Program-made: the position numbers and the translations under genes
Notes under the pieces: generated by a model
Seen by the model: the letters and a program-made list of their open reading frames with translations, nothing else
Told to the model about the DNA's origin: nothing
Database searches by the model: none
From: Sapientia aquatica
GTDB lineage: Bacteria; Pseudomonadota; Gammaproteobacteria; Burkholderiales; Burkholderiaceae_D
DNA: 64,000 nucleotides
Reading direction: 5' to 3'
NCBI RefSeq assembly: GCF_004358105.1
Contig: NZ_SMYL01000001.1
Location: 682,001 to 746,000, forward strand
In this document: one piece after another, positions 10,441 to 19,066 of the stretch
Layout of the letters: every line of letters starts with the position of its first letter
How positions within the stretch are numbered: position 1 is the stretch's first letter

Positions 10441-10932
10441 TTAGTCTTCGCTGTCGCTCAAGGTATAGCCAATATTTCGAACAGTGCGTACCAAGCGCAG
10501 CTTGGCATTGCCATCGATCTTTTTTCTTAGATTGCTAATGTGGACTTCTAAAAAATTGGTTTTGGGATCGAAATAATATTCCCACACATTCTCAAGCAGA
10601 ATTTGCCGTGTCAGCACTTGTTTTTGGTTTAGCAGCATGAATTCCAACAACGTAAATTCACGTGGTTTGAGCACCAATTTTTTGCCAGCGCGCGTCACTT
10701 TTCTGCTCATGCGATCCAATTTTAAATCCGCAATCGACAACTCGTTGGTTCCAACCTTGGCTTCCGCTGCGCTCGGTTGCGAATAGAAGTTGAGTAAAGC
10801 TGCGGAATTTTGCTGCTCGATGACGTCATTCAAATGGAGTAACTCTTGAATTCCCATTTCAATCCTAGCGAAAATTTGGTGCACGTTGCTATCGGATTGG
10901 ATTAATCGCTCAATTTTGCTGTAAATTTCCAT
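10441..10932 (-). CDS. OmpR/PhoB-type winged-helix regulator lacking a receiver domain
   Basis: Of 163 residues, about 70-160 form an OmpR/PhoB DNA-binding domain: LKPREFTLLEFML, the recognition-helix region NFLEVHISNLRKKI, and the wing sequence VRTVRNIGYTL. The DNA-binding part resembles CusR/PcoR-like response regulators. The ~120-residue phospho-acceptor domain is missing; instead there are about 60 residues with helical character (IERLIQ, IEMGIQELLHL) and no acidic pocket. AAAGGA at a good distance upstream of the ATG supports this as the genuine start, so it is not a truncated annotation. No histidine kinase is adjacent. It is divergent from the alanine-rich gene, 213 bases apart, and could regulate it; that is inference. 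Confidence 0.85.
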   Translation of the reverse strand: MEIYSKIERLIQSDSNVHQIFARIEMGIQELLHLNDVIEQQNSAALLNFYSQPSAAEAKVGTNELSIADLKLDRMSRKVTRAGKKLVLKPREFTLLEFMLLNQKQVLTRQILLENVWEYYFDPKTNFLEVHISNLRKKIDGNAKLRLVRTVRNIGYTLSDSED

Positions 10933-11058
10933 GGAGGTCCTTTGAGCTTATCTCTCATTGGTGATCGTATTGCTGAGATCAATCGAATTGAATGAAGTAA
11001 TGATTGGATTTTACACATAATTTCTACAGGACAATAAGATTTATGGGCAGAAACTTTA

Positions 11059-11088
11059 TTGACCTAAATCCACATAAACCCGTATGAT
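11059..11088 (+). promoter_or_regulatory. Sigma-70 promoter of the alanine-rich gene
   Basis: TTGACC at 11059-11064 and TATGAT at 11083-11088 are each one base from consensus with an 18-base spacer. The expected transcript start falls at about 11095, within the palindrome CCGCTAGCGG (11089-11098), which could be an operator. Confidence 0.6.
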
Positions 11089-11145
11089 CCGCTAGCGGCT
11101 TAACAATTTTATAGACGCGCCCTCATGATTACCGGATAGAACCCA

Positions 11146-11658
11146 ATGTCGTCAGAATCGGAAAAAATAATTTTTGCCAAGCTATCTTCCTTAGAAGCTG
11201 AATTTAAAGAGCTGCGGCAGGGCTATGTGGTGGTGACCAAGCGGTATAACGACATATTAGGTTCGCTCAAAGAACTCACCAATAACTCAATGACTGCGGC
11301 AAAAAATGCAGCCGATGCGGCCGAGTTCTCGGTGCAAGCTTGCCGCAAAGCCGCCGCAGCAGCGAAAGACGCTTCCCAGCACTCGTTTTCGATCGCAGCA
11401 GAACAAGCCGTTGAGGCCGCCACCGCCGCTGCCGCTTCCGCCTTAAATGCGGCTGCCGCCGCCGCAGCAGCAGCGGCCGCAGCAGCCTTGGCCGCGGCGC
11501 ATTTAGCCGAAGAATCATCTGGTCAAGCCTCAGCCGAAGCAGCGGCTGCGACCGTACGCGCAACCGATGCCGCATCCGAGGCGGCGCGCTTGGCGCGGGA
11601 AGCCCGAATCTTCGCTGATGGCATCAAAATCGACAAGTTACCGTCATCAGAATCCTGA
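11146..11658 (+). CDS. Alanine-rich helical protein of unknown function
   Basis: A 170-residue protein I do not recognise. The N-terminal ~45 residues look like a normal helical segment (KLSSLEAEFKELRQGY). Residues about 48-155 are dominated by alanine, including an unbroken run of 13 near residue 105, with charged residues spaced so that one long amphipathic helix or alanine-zipper coiled coil is likely. The tail (ADGIKIDKLPSSES) is ordinary. There is no signal peptide and no membrane helix. The gene has its own good promoter (11059-11088) and a strong terminator (11696-11736), so I believe it is real and expressed alone. Codons for the alanine run vary (GCC, GCA, GCG), so it is not a simple trinucleotide expansion. 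Function is unknown. Confidence 0.8.
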   Translation: MSSESEKIIFAKLSSLEAEFKELRQGYVVVTKRYNDILGSLKELTNNSMTAAKNAADAAEFSVQACRKAAAAAKDASQHSFSIAAEQAVEAATAAAASALNAAAAAAAAAAAAALAAAHLAEESSGQASAEAAAATVRATDAASEAARLAREARIFADGIKIDKLPSSES

Positions 11659-11695
11659 TTTCAAAAAAACTCGCTATTGAAAAGTATTGCCAGAG

Positions 11696-11736
11696 CGCGA
11701 AGTAGCAAGCCACCTTTGCTTGTTGCTCGCGTTTTT
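11696..11736 (+). terminator. Strong rho-independent terminator of the alanine-rich gene
   Basis: A 14-bp stem (11696-11699 plus 11701-11710 pairing with 11718-11731, one bulged A and two G-T pairs) closes a short loop and is followed directly by TTTTT. Confidence 0.88.
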
Positions 11737-12163
11737 GTGTTTAGCGCGAGAATTCACCGCTAAATAAATTACTCGCTTCGACCATTTCTCAATCCTCTGG
11801 CCGATAACTAGTCGGCCTGCAGTTCACTCCTCTCTTAGTAGTAAGTTCAAATTAAGCGCAATTGTCTCGGCCCACAAGTAATCCTTGGAATTGTTCCAAG
11901 CAAACGGAGCGGCAAGTTGTAATCGCCGTATTGATGCCTACTTGTTGACCTCCTCGACCAACCATCGGCTGTTATTAAAAAAATTTAATAAATTAAGTTT
12001 TGCTAAGGAGTTGTTTCTGGTTGCGATATTCGTCATCGCGCGGCCCGTTGGCCTATATCATTTGCAATCCGTTAGAGATGTGGGGTGAAGCGGTTTGCTG
12101 CAGGTAGCGATTTATTTCCGCCAATCTGATTAATTCGTTTGAAAACTATTCTGAAAGAAGTCG
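11737..12163. other. Intergenic stretch after the alanine-rich gene
   Basis: No gene is supported here. A palindromic hairpin GGCCGA / TCGGCC with a 7-base loop lies at 11799-11817. A 67-codon open frame at 11885-12088 has no recognisable sequence and no ribosome-binding site, and I regard it as chance. Confidence 0.5.
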
Positions 12164-12394
12164 ATGACGACAAACGAAATCCAATGGAAATGGGAATTAT
12201 TGTGCGATGAATTCGATAACGCTAAACAAAATTACATCCAGCATTTTTCTCCCCTGATGGGCAATGTTAGGCTGGCACTGGAAACCGGCAACCTAACAAT
12301 CAATGTCGCCGAAATCGATGCTGCGGAAGATGCGTGGAATCAGTGGGTTGACGTTCAACAAGAAATCAAACTGTTTATTGAATCGGCTAAATAG
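12164..12394 (+). CDS. Small acidic protein of unknown function
   Basis: A 76-residue product with no family I recognise. It is acidic, with four tryptophans (WKW near the start, WNQW near residue 60), probably all-helical, and has no signal peptide, cysteine or membrane segment. GAAAGAAG directly upstream of the ATG is a plausible if close ribosome-binding site. Residue usage looks like a real protein rather than a random frame. It sits alone between the alanine-rich gene and a chemoreceptor; no operon partner is evident. Confidence 0.5.
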   Translation: MTTNEIQWKWELLCDEFDNAKQNYIQHFSPLMGNVRLALETGNLTINVAEIDAAEDAWNQWVDVQQEIKLFIESAK

Positions 12395-12853
12395 CGCGGG
12401 TTGTGCAGATTTTGCAGTTTGTGCCAAATCGGCGGGCTGACTCATCATTTCCATTCCCTCTCGCTTTGCCTTGCGACTAATTCAGTGATTGTTCTGCATG
12501 GCGGTGCGATCGAGCGCACTCCATTTGCCTTTGTTTTCTTCTCAAATCGCCACCGACGTTTTCTGCCTGCATCTAATTCGGCCGATCTCGAATTACCGTT
12601 TTTTTCAAATTCCATCAAACCTTCACACCCTCAACTCAGTTCCTCGGACTTTTATTCCTTAGGTTAAAAGTCGCATTTATTTCAAAATATCAACTTTTTG
12701 ATTGTAAATTGCTGGATGTTAACTATCCTTAAGTGCCACTTGTTAGAGTAAAAGTGGACGACTAGCGATGGTTTCTTCGTCCGATTTGGCCAAACAGTAG
12801 CAGCGGCGATGTATTAGATTTTTCATTTAGACAGAACGAATTTGGAGCAAATT
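12395..12853. other. 459-bp gene-free stretch before the second chemoreceptor
   Basis: I see no supported gene. A frame open at 12401-12667 gives a Cys/Ser/Phe-rich product typical of chance. A short hairpin CCACTT / AAGTGG lies at 12736-12757. The chemoreceptor promoter must be in the AT-rich second half, but I could not identify its boxes. Confidence 0.5.
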
Positions 12854-14446
12854 ATGACGGAATGGGTGGAGAACGTATCAATTGCGAGGCGACTGGCCAT
12901 TACTTTTATTATTACCTTGATACTTTCGATTACCGCCATTGGGGTAGGAATTTATCGGCTTAATAAAGTCGATGAATCCACCAAAACCATGATTTCGGGT
13001 TCGCTGACAACCGAGCGCTTGATTAGCGACTGGTATCGCAACGTGCATACTGGAATCCGCCGCGCTACCGCAATCGCCAAGAGTAACGATCCTTCGTTGC
13101 CAGTTTATTTTGCTGAAGAAGCCGCGGCATCGAGCAAGCAATCGGGCGAGTTGCAAAAGGCTGTGGAGCCGCGCCTTGAAACTGACGAAGAACGCGCTTT
13201 GTTTGCCGAAATAGGCGAATTACGTAAAGTCTATTTGTCGTCCCGCGATCAAATTGCCGCTCTAAAAAAACAAGGTAACAACGACGAAGCCAATCAGGTT
13301 CTAGATCAGAAATTTGCCCCAACTGCCAAAGTGTATTTGGAAAAAATGGAGAAGTTACTCGCGATTCAACGTAAAGAAATCGACGGCATTTCTAACGGCA
13401 TCAGCGAAGTCAACTCCAGTAGCCGCACCTTAATGATTGTCTTGGCCGTGCTGTGTTTATTGCTAAGTGCAACATTTAGTTGGATGCTCTCGAAAACGAT
13501 TACTAACCCGATTGATAAAGCGAACGATCTGGCCCATAACATTGCCAACGGCGACTTGACCGCTCACATTAGCTCTGGCGGACGCAACGAATTGGGGCAA
13601 TTGCTGCGTAATCTGGACGCGATGCAGGGTAGCTTAATTCGACTTGTTACCCGCGTGCGTGATGGCTCGTCCAACGTGGCGATGGCAAGTGCTGAGATTT
13701 CCCAGGGCAATAATGATTTGTCCAGCCGAACCGAGCAGCAGGCCGCGACCATTGAGGAGACATCGTCCAACATGGAAGAACTCATTGCTAACGTCAATAA
13801 AAATTCCGAGTCCGCCAACGTGGCCAACAAGCTCGCGCAAGATGCGGCGAAGGTGGCTTTGGAAGGTGGTGAAGTGGTATCTCAAGTCGTGAGCACCATG
13901 CAGGGCATCCATACTTCGTCGAGCAAGATTTCTGAAATTATTAGCGTCATTGACGGTATTGCGTTCCAAACCAATATTTTGGCCTTGAATGCTGCGGTGG
14001 AAGCTGCCCGCGCAGGTGAGCAAGGCCGTGGCTTTGCCGTGGTCGCGTCGGAAGTGCGCTCGTTAGCGGGTCGCAGCGCGCAAGCCGCTAAAGAAATCAG
14101 TCAATTAATTAGCGACAGCGTTGAGCAAGTCGGCAAAGGCACGCGCTTGGTTGATAAAGCTGGTAGCACGATGACCAATGTCGTGGATTCGATCAATAAA
14201 GTGACCGAAATCATGGGAGAAATCAGCGCAGCCAGTGCCCAACAATCACTCGATGTCGCGCAAGTCGGCAAAGCGGTGGTGTATATGGACCAAGTCACGC
14301 AGCAGAACTCAGCCTTGGTAGAAGAAATGGCCGCTGCGGCAATGACCTTAAAAGATCAAGCTGATGAGCTTGTTGGAATTGTGGATGTGTTCAAAATCAA
14401 TTCTTCCGATAACGCTATGATGCACGACGTTTTGCGTATTCGGTAA
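12854..14446 (+). CDS. Methyl-accepting chemotaxis protein with 4HB-type sensor
   Basis: A 530-residue chemoreceptor with the same plan as the one at 3971: first membrane helix about residues 12-34, periplasmic helical-bundle sensor, second membrane helix near 193-212, HAMP domain, and a signalling coiled coil carrying the conserved tip [16 protein letters not shown]. No C-terminal CheR-binding pentapeptide is present. GGAG at 12844-12847 fits ATG 12854; a TTG at 12842 would overlap that site. Sensor sequences of the two receptors differ strongly while the signalling halves are near-identical, so they probably detect different ligands but feed the same CheA array. No che genes are in the window. 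Confidence 0.93.
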   Translation: MTEWVENVSIARRLAITFIITLILSITAIGVGIYRLNKVDESTKTMISGSLTTERLISDWYRNVHTGIRRATAIAKSNDPSLPVYFAEEAAASSKQSGELQKAVEPRLETDEERALFAEIGELRKVYLSSRDQIAALKKQGNNDEANQVLDQKFAPTAKVYLEKMEKLLAIQRKEIDGISNGISEVNSSSRTLMIVLAVLCLLLSATFSWMLSKTITNPIDKANDLAHNIANGDLTAHISSGGRNELGQLLRNLDAMQGSLIRLVTRVRDGSSNVAMASAEISQGNNDLSSRTEQQAATIEETSSNMEELIANVNKNSESANVANKLAQDAAKVALEGGEVVSQVVSTMQGIHTSSSKISEIISVIDGIAFQTNILALNAAVEAARAGEQGRGFAVVASEVRSLAGRSAQAAKEISQLISDSVEQVGKGTRLVDKAGSTMTNVVDSINKVTEIMGEISAASAQQSLDVAQVGKAVVYMDQVTQQNSALVEEMAAAAMTLKDQADELVGIVDVFKINSSDNAMMHDVLRIR

Positions 14447-14597
14447 TGTCTGAATTGGCGCTTTCACAGCGCGCAGGGCGAGATTTTCTTTGACCAGCAT
14501 CGGCCACGACGCTAGTTAAGTGGGTGGTCGGGAGCACGCGAAAATACGGGAAATCGTATAATTTGCCTTCCGTTGAAAACTCTTCCACCCATTCGCC

Positions 14598-15350
14598 ATT
14601 ACCCAAACTAAGCTAATCAATATCTCAACGCCCGATGGCGTTTGCGATACTTTTATCGCGCATCCCGACACCGGCGCGCATCCGGCCGTTATCCTATTTA
14701 TGGACGCTTTCGGTCCACGCGAATATCTGTACCAAATGGCGCAAAAGCTGGCTTCGCACGGCTATTACGTTTTGCTGCCAAATATGTTTTACCGTGTTAA
14801 ATCGCCGCCAGTCATTGATATTCCATTCCCATTAAAGCCTGCCGACATGCCCGCTGCGGTTGATCAAATCATGGCGTTACTGAAAACGCTTACGCCTGAA
14901 ATGGCGATGCGAGACGTTGATGCCTTCATTGATTTTTTGGCTGCGCAAGAAAATGTGCTCCAAGGGAAAATCGGCACAACCGGTTATTGCATGGGCGGCG
15001 CGCTTTCCTTGCGCACAGCCGCACGTCACCCTGAAAAAGTGGCCGCCGCCGCGAGCTTTCATGCGGGCAATTTAGCGAGCGAATCGCCCGACAGTCCGCA
15101 TTTGTTGCTCAATAAGATCGCCGCGGAAATCTACATCGCCAGCGCCGATCACGATAAATCGATGCCGTCCGAACAGATTGATCGTCTTAACACCGCCTTG
15201 ACCACCATCCACGCCAAGCACCAAGCCGAGTTGTACAAAGACGCAATCCATGGATTCACGATGGCGGATTTACCCGCATACAATGCGGCAGCGCTGGAGC
15301 GTCACTGGGAAAACTTATTGCCATTATTGGCGCGCAATTTAGCGCAGTAA
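14598..15350 (+). CDS. Dienelactone hydrolase family protein, apparent ATT start
   Basis: This alpha/beta hydrolase has the DLH nucleophile elbow GYCMGGA (Cys nucleophile), an Asp in SADHD and the catalytic His in IHGFTM. The first ATG in frame (14700) falls inside the conserved N-terminal strand, because the preceding codons encode typical DLH sequence (ISTPDGVCDTFIAHP, then PAVILFMDAFG). The frame is open back to a TGA at 14574 but contains no ATG, GTG or TTG before 14700. An ATT at 14598, giving (M)TQTKLINISTPDG, is the best candidate start. No clear Shine-Dalgarno precedes it. The substrate is unknown; members act on dienelactones or other esters. A good terminator follows. Confidence 0.82.
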   Translation: MTQTKLINISTPDGVCDTFIAHPDTGAHPAVILFMDAFGPREYLYQMAQKLASHGYYVLLPNMFYRVKSPPVIDIPFPLKPADMPAAVDQIMALLKTLTPEMAMRDVDAFIDFLAAQENVLQGKIGTTGYCMGGALSLRTAARHPEKVAAAASFHAGNLASESPDSPHLLLNKIAAEIYIASADHDKSMPSEQIDRLNTALTTIHAKHQAELYKDAIHGFTMADLPAYNAAALERHWENLLPLLARNLAQ

Positions 15351-15373
15351 TCTGCGCTGGAGAATTCAAAATC

Positions 15374-15402
15374 AGGCTGGGATGATTTTCCAGCCTTTTT
15401 TT
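15374..15402 (+). terminator. Rho-independent terminator after the dienelactone hydrolase gene
   Basis: Stem AGGCTGG / CCAGCCT with a 9-base loop is followed by seven T residues. Confidence 0.85.
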
Positions 15403-15501
15403 ATAGCCCTCATCAGTAATACCAATTAAATACCTATTGACGCCATATTGATCTGACACTACAGTTGCACAGCTCCAATTTACTTACCTTGAGGTAATGC
15501 T

Positions 15502-16701
15502 GTGCCACCTGCCAATTCTCCCGTACAACGTATTCGCTCCATCGACGCCTTTCGCGGCTTGACGATTTTCATCATGATTTTTGTCAATGAATTAGCAGGC
15601 GTTAAAGGTATTCCGTACTGGATGGAACACATGCCAGCCAATGTTGATGGCATGACGTTTGTGGATGTGGTGTTTCCCGCCTTTTTGTTTATCGTTGGCA
15701 TGTCCATCCCGTTTGCTATCGCTAATCGGATCGCCAAGGGCGACAATTTTTTTCAAGTGCAAAAACATATTTTGATGCGCACCTTGGGCATGCTGGTGTT
15801 GGGCGTTTTTATGGTGAATGCGGAAGAGGGCTATAACCAAGCGGCGATGCCGATGTCGATTTTTAGTTGGTCGTTGTTGTTTTATGGAGCGGCTTTTTTA
15901 GTCTGGCATGTGCGTTTGTTGAAGTCAGCGCAGGCGGATTTGGCGCTTCGTATCGCTGGCGTGCTTGTGCTGGCGTACCTCGCATTGATTTTTAGAGCCG
16001 GTGATGGAAGCGCCTATTTGACTCCGCAATGGTGGGGAATTTTAGGCTTGATTGGCTGGGCTTATTTGCTCGGTTCGGTGTGCTTTCAACTGACGAAAGG
16101 CGATGTGCGCCGATTGCTGGCGCTGTTGATTCTGTGCGTCGTTTATTACGGCTTAGCGCATTCGCATTGGGCGGTGGCTTATCCTTTGATTGCGCTAATC
16201 TGTCATTGCGATTTAACGGCGGCGCATGGTTCTATCGTGCTGTGCGGTGTTATTACTAGCCAATTATTTTTCGGCACGGCAGCGAATCGCCACAACGATT
16301 TTCAACAGCGTTGTTTGCGCGCCATTGCCTTTGCCAGCGCTTTAGCATCTGCCGCATGGGCCTTGCGCCCAGAATGGCCGATTTCAAAAATCGCTGCTAG
16401 CCCAAGTTGGTGTTTGTACAGTTCGGCAATTTGCGTGGTGATATTTATGCCGTTGAATTATTTAGTCGATGTTCAACAGCGCCAAGGCTGGATGCGTTTG
16501 TTTGAGCCAGCCGCGGCGAATCCTTTGCTGACCTATTTACTGCCTTTCATCGTGTATGCCGCGTTAGAGGCGCTGCACATTCCTATGGCCGATTGGATGC
16601 GGCAAGGCGCAACGGGCATGGCGTGGGCGTTGGGCTACGCGCTGCTGATATTGCTGTTAGTGCGCGGTTTAAATCGGTTGAATTTGCGGCTGCAACTGTG
16701 A
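15502..16701 (+). CDS. Membrane acyltransferase, HGSNAT/NagX-like (DUF5009)
   Basis: A 399-residue polytopic inner-membrane protein with about ten hydrophobic helices. The N-terminal RSIDAFRGLTIFIMIFVNE and the following DVVFPAFLFIVGMSI are typical of the heparan-alpha-glucosaminide N-acetyltransferase family, whose bacterial member NagX acetylates glucosamine at the membrane. The start is GTG 15502, with GAGG at 15491-15494 seven bases upstream; an ATG at 15497 is out of frame. It ends 10 bases from the end of the convergent LysR gene. A link to the GH18 chitinase 5 kb away (amino-sugar use) is possible but only an inference. Confidence 0.82.
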   Translation: MPPANSPVQRIRSIDAFRGLTIFIMIFVNELAGVKGIPYWMEHMPANVDGMTFVDVVFPAFLFIVGMSIPFAIANRIAKGDNFFQVQKHILMRTLGMLVLGVFMVNAEEGYNQAAMPMSIFSWSLLFYGAAFLVWHVRLLKSAQADLALRIAGVLVLAYLALIFRAGDGSAYLTPQWWGILGLIGWAYLLGSVCFQLTKGDVRRLLALLILCVVYYGLAHSHWAVAYPLIALICHCDLTAAHGSIVLCGVITSQLFFGTAANRHNDFQQRCLRAIAFASALASAAWALRPEWPISKIAASPSWCLYSSAICVVIFMPLNYLVDVQQRQGWMRLFEPAAANPLLTYLLPFIVYAALEALHIPMADWMRQGATGMAWALGYALLILLLVRGLNRLNLRLQL

Positions 16702-16711
16702 TCGGTTTTCT

Positions 16712-17617
16712 TCATTCCCCAAAGACCTCTGCAATTACATTGCGTAACCACTGATTGCCCTGATCTTGGTTGTAGCGCCGATGCCAAAACACGTTGGTTT
16801 GCAATGAATCTAATTTCAGCGGGTGTTTGTGGTGCACCAGCTTAAAGGGCAGGGCGGCGCTTTCGGCTAATTTCTGTGGCACGGTCACCATCAAATCACT
16901 ATGACTAACGATGTAAGGCACGGCGGTAAAGTGCGGGATGCTGAATTTAACTTGTTCCAGAATACCGGCCTGATCGAGTTGCTGGTTGATTTTGTCGTAA
17001 GGACTTTCTTGCGAAGCGACCATCAATTGTCCTGAGCTAAGCATGTGTTTTAGCGTTAATTTTTTTGAAGCGCACGGATGATCGGCGCGCATCATTACCA
17101 CATAATTTTGTTTGAATAGCCGCCTGTGATAGAGCGCTTCAGAGACTTCATTAAATGCGCCGATGGCGAGATCAATTTTTCCTAATCCTAGCTCCGCGGT
17201 TAAATCTAAGCCGCCGGTGCGCAAGGTGCTGATTTGAATATGCGGCGCTTGCTGCTGGCAATGTTGGATTAGCCTAGGCATGAAGTACAGTTCGGCCACG
17301 TCTGTTAGCGCAATGTTGAAATGCCTAACGCTGTTTGCCGGATTGAATTGCTCCTGCACGTTCATCGCTTCGGTCAGTCCGAGCAAAGCAAGGCGAATCG
17401 GTTCGGCCAAGCGGTCGGCAAACGGCGTGGCTTGCATGCCTTCTTTGGTGCGAACAAATAGCGCGTCGTTAAAGGTTTTACGCAATCGTGCCAAGGCATT
17501 GCTGACCGCTGGTTGCGATAGGTTTAATCGTTTAGCGACTGAGGAAATCTGCTTTTCTTGGAATATTTCATTAAACACGACTAATAGATTTAAATCGATT
17601 TCGCGTGGATCGAGCAT
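16712..17617 (-). CDS. LysR-family transcriptional regulator, likely of hmgA-fahA
   Basis: A 301-residue LysR regulator: N-terminal winged helix-turn-helix (ISSVAKRLNLSQPAVSNALA) followed by a two-lobed ligand-binding domain of about 200 residues. It has the pattern of the NahR/NodD-like branch. I chose ATG 17617 because AGGAGG lies 6 bases upstream; a longer frame from 17656 adds residues unlike the family. It is divergent from hmgA-fahA with a 153-bp gap, the classic arrangement in which LysR regulators control the neighbouring operon, so I infer that it responds to homogentisate or another tyrosine catabolite. Confidence 0.9.
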   Translation of the reverse strand: MLDPREIDLNLLVVFNEIFQEKQISSVAKRLNLSQPAVSNALARLRKTFNDALFVRTKEGMQATPFADRLAEPIRLALLGLTEAMNVQEQFNPANSVRHFNIALTDVAELYFMPRLIQHCQQQAPHIQISTLRTGGLDLTAELGLGKIDLAIGAFNEVSEALYHRRLFKQNYVVMMRADHPCASKKLTLKHMLSSGQLMVASQESPYDKINQQLDQAGILEQVKFSIPHFTAVPYIVSHSDLMVTVPQKLAESAALPFKLVHHKHPLKLDSLQTNVFWHRRYNQDQGNQWLRNVIAEVFGE

Positions 17618-17675
17618 AGTCGCCTCCTGTGTCGGGTGCCTGTGCGGTGACACCATTATTCATAAAATCAATGGT

Positions 17676-17705
17676 CAGTATTTTAGTATTTATATCGTAA
17701 AACTG
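17676..17705. promoter_or_regulatory. Dyad in the lysR-hmgA intergenic region, candidate LysR site
   Basis: An imperfect dyad CAGTATTTTA (17676-17685) and TAAAACTG (17698-17705) is separated by 12 AT-rich bases that include a T-N11-A arrangement. Its position between the divergent starts suits a LysR operator. Confidence 0.4.
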
Positions 17706-17770
17706 TCCAGATTGTTTTACCCTAGCGCGATAGCTGTTTTTGAATCTCAACATAGTACGGAGACACGATC

Positions 17771-19066
17771 ATGGAGTTGCGCTATCAAACAGGTTTTGGC
17801 AATGAATTTGCCACCGAAGCATTAGCTGGCGCGTTGCCAGTCGGACAAAATTCGCCGCAAAAAGTCGGCTATGGCCTATATGCCGAACAAATCTCCGGCA
17901 CCGCCTTTACCGCGCCGCGCAGCCATAACCGCCGCACGTGGACCTATCGGATTCGCCCAGCGGCTGTACATTCCGAATTTAAGCAAATCGACAACGGTTT
18001 AATCGTTAGCGACTTTACCCAAATCCCCGCCACACCTAATCAATTGCGTTGGAATCCGCTACCGCTGCCCAGCGTTAAAACCGACTTCATCGCAGGTTGG
18101 GCCACAATGGCCGGAACTGGCTCGCCCGACGCGCAGACTGGTTGCGCGATTCACTTGTATGTCGCCAACGCGGATATGGAAGGGCGCTATTTCTATGACG
18201 CGGATGGCGAGTTATTAATCGTGCCGCAGCAAGGGCGCTTGTTGATTAAGACCGAATTAGGCCAGTTAAACGTTGAACCGCAAGAGATAGCCATTATTCC
18301 GCGTGGTATTCGCTTCCAAGTCATGCTGCCAGACGGCGTAGCGCGTGGCTATATTTGCGAAAACTTTGGCGGCGCGCTGCGCTTACCGGATCTCGGCGTT
18401 ATCGGCTCCAACGGCTTAGCCAATCCGCGCGATTTTCAAGTGCCGGTTGCGACCTACGAAGACAAAGAAGGCGAGTTTGAATTATTGGCTAAATTTAGCG
18501 GTAATTTATGGCAAGCTGCCATCGGTCATTCGCCCTTGGACGTGGTGGCTTGGCACGGCAATTACGCGCCGTGTAAATACGATTTGCGCCGATTCAATAC
18601 GATAGGCTCGATTAGCTACGATCATCCCGACCCGTCGATATTTTTGGTCTTGCAAGCGCAAAGCGATACGCCGGGCGTGGATACGATCGATTTTGTGATC
18701 TTCCCGCCGCGCTGGTTAGCAGCCGAAAACACGTTCCGCCCACCTTGGTTCCATCGCAATATCGCGGCCGAATTCATGGGCTTGATTCATGGCGCTTATG
18801 ACGCGAAGGCAGAAGGCTTCGTGCCTGGCGGATCGAGTTTGCACAACTGCATGTCGGGTCACGGCCCAGATGAAGCCACGTTTGAAAAAGCGTCCGCCAG
18901 CGATACTTCCACGCCGCACAAAGTCGCTGATACCATGGCGTTTATGTTTGAAACGCGCACCATCCTGCGCCCAACCAGCTTTGCGATGCAAACGCCACAA
19001 CGTCAAGCTAACTATGCCGATTGCTGGCAAGGTTTGGCAAAACACTTCACACCGGAACAACAATAA
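17771..19066 (+). CDS. hmgA: Homogentisate 1,2-dioxygenase
   Basis: This 431-residue non-haem iron enzyme opens the ring of homogentisate to give maleylacetoacetate in tyrosine and phenylalanine breakdown. The sequence has the family's start ([14 protein letters not shown]), [12 protein letters not shown], and the C-terminal iron-binding region ([18 protein letters not shown]) followed by [15 protein letters not shown]. Length is normal. CGGAG upstream supports ATG 17771. Its stop codon overlaps the start of the next gene by one base, so the two are translationally coupled. maiA and hpd are not in the window. Confidence 0.97.
   Translation: MELRYQTGFGNEFATEALAGALPVGQNSPQKVGYGLYAEQISGTAFTAPRSHNRRTWTYRIRPAAVHSEFKQIDNGLIVSDFTQIPATPNQLRWNPLPLPSVKTDFIAGWATMAGTGSPDAQTGCAIHLYVANADMEGRYFYDADGELLIVPQQGRLLIKTELGQLNVEPQEIAIIPRGIRFQVMLPDGVARGYICENFGGALRLPDLGVIGSNGLANPRDFQVPVATYEDKEGEFELLAKFSGNLWQAAIGHSPLDVVAWHGNYAPCKYDLRRFNTIGSISYDHPDPSIFLVLQAQSDTPGVDTIDFVIFPPRWLAAENTFRPPWFHRNIAAEFMGLIHGAYDAKAEGFVPGGSSLHNCMSGHGPDEATFEKASASDTSTPHKVADTMAFMFETRTILRPTSFAMQTPQRQANYADCWQGLAKHFTPEQQ

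Noticed and set aside
11799-11817. GCCGATAA at 11800-11807, identical to the sigma-28 -10 consensus, near a chemoreceptor gene
   Set aside because: No TAAA-type -35 at the required distance, it lies over 1 kb before the chemoreceptor, and the sequence is explained as half of a palindromic hairpin.
11885-12088. 67-codon open frame in the intergenic region
   Set aside because: No ribosome-binding site, no recognisable sequence, and no promoter or terminator attached to it.
12401-12667. 88-codon open frame before the second chemoreceptor
   Set aside because: Non-canonical start, Cys/Ser/Phe/His-rich chance composition, no Shine-Dalgarno.
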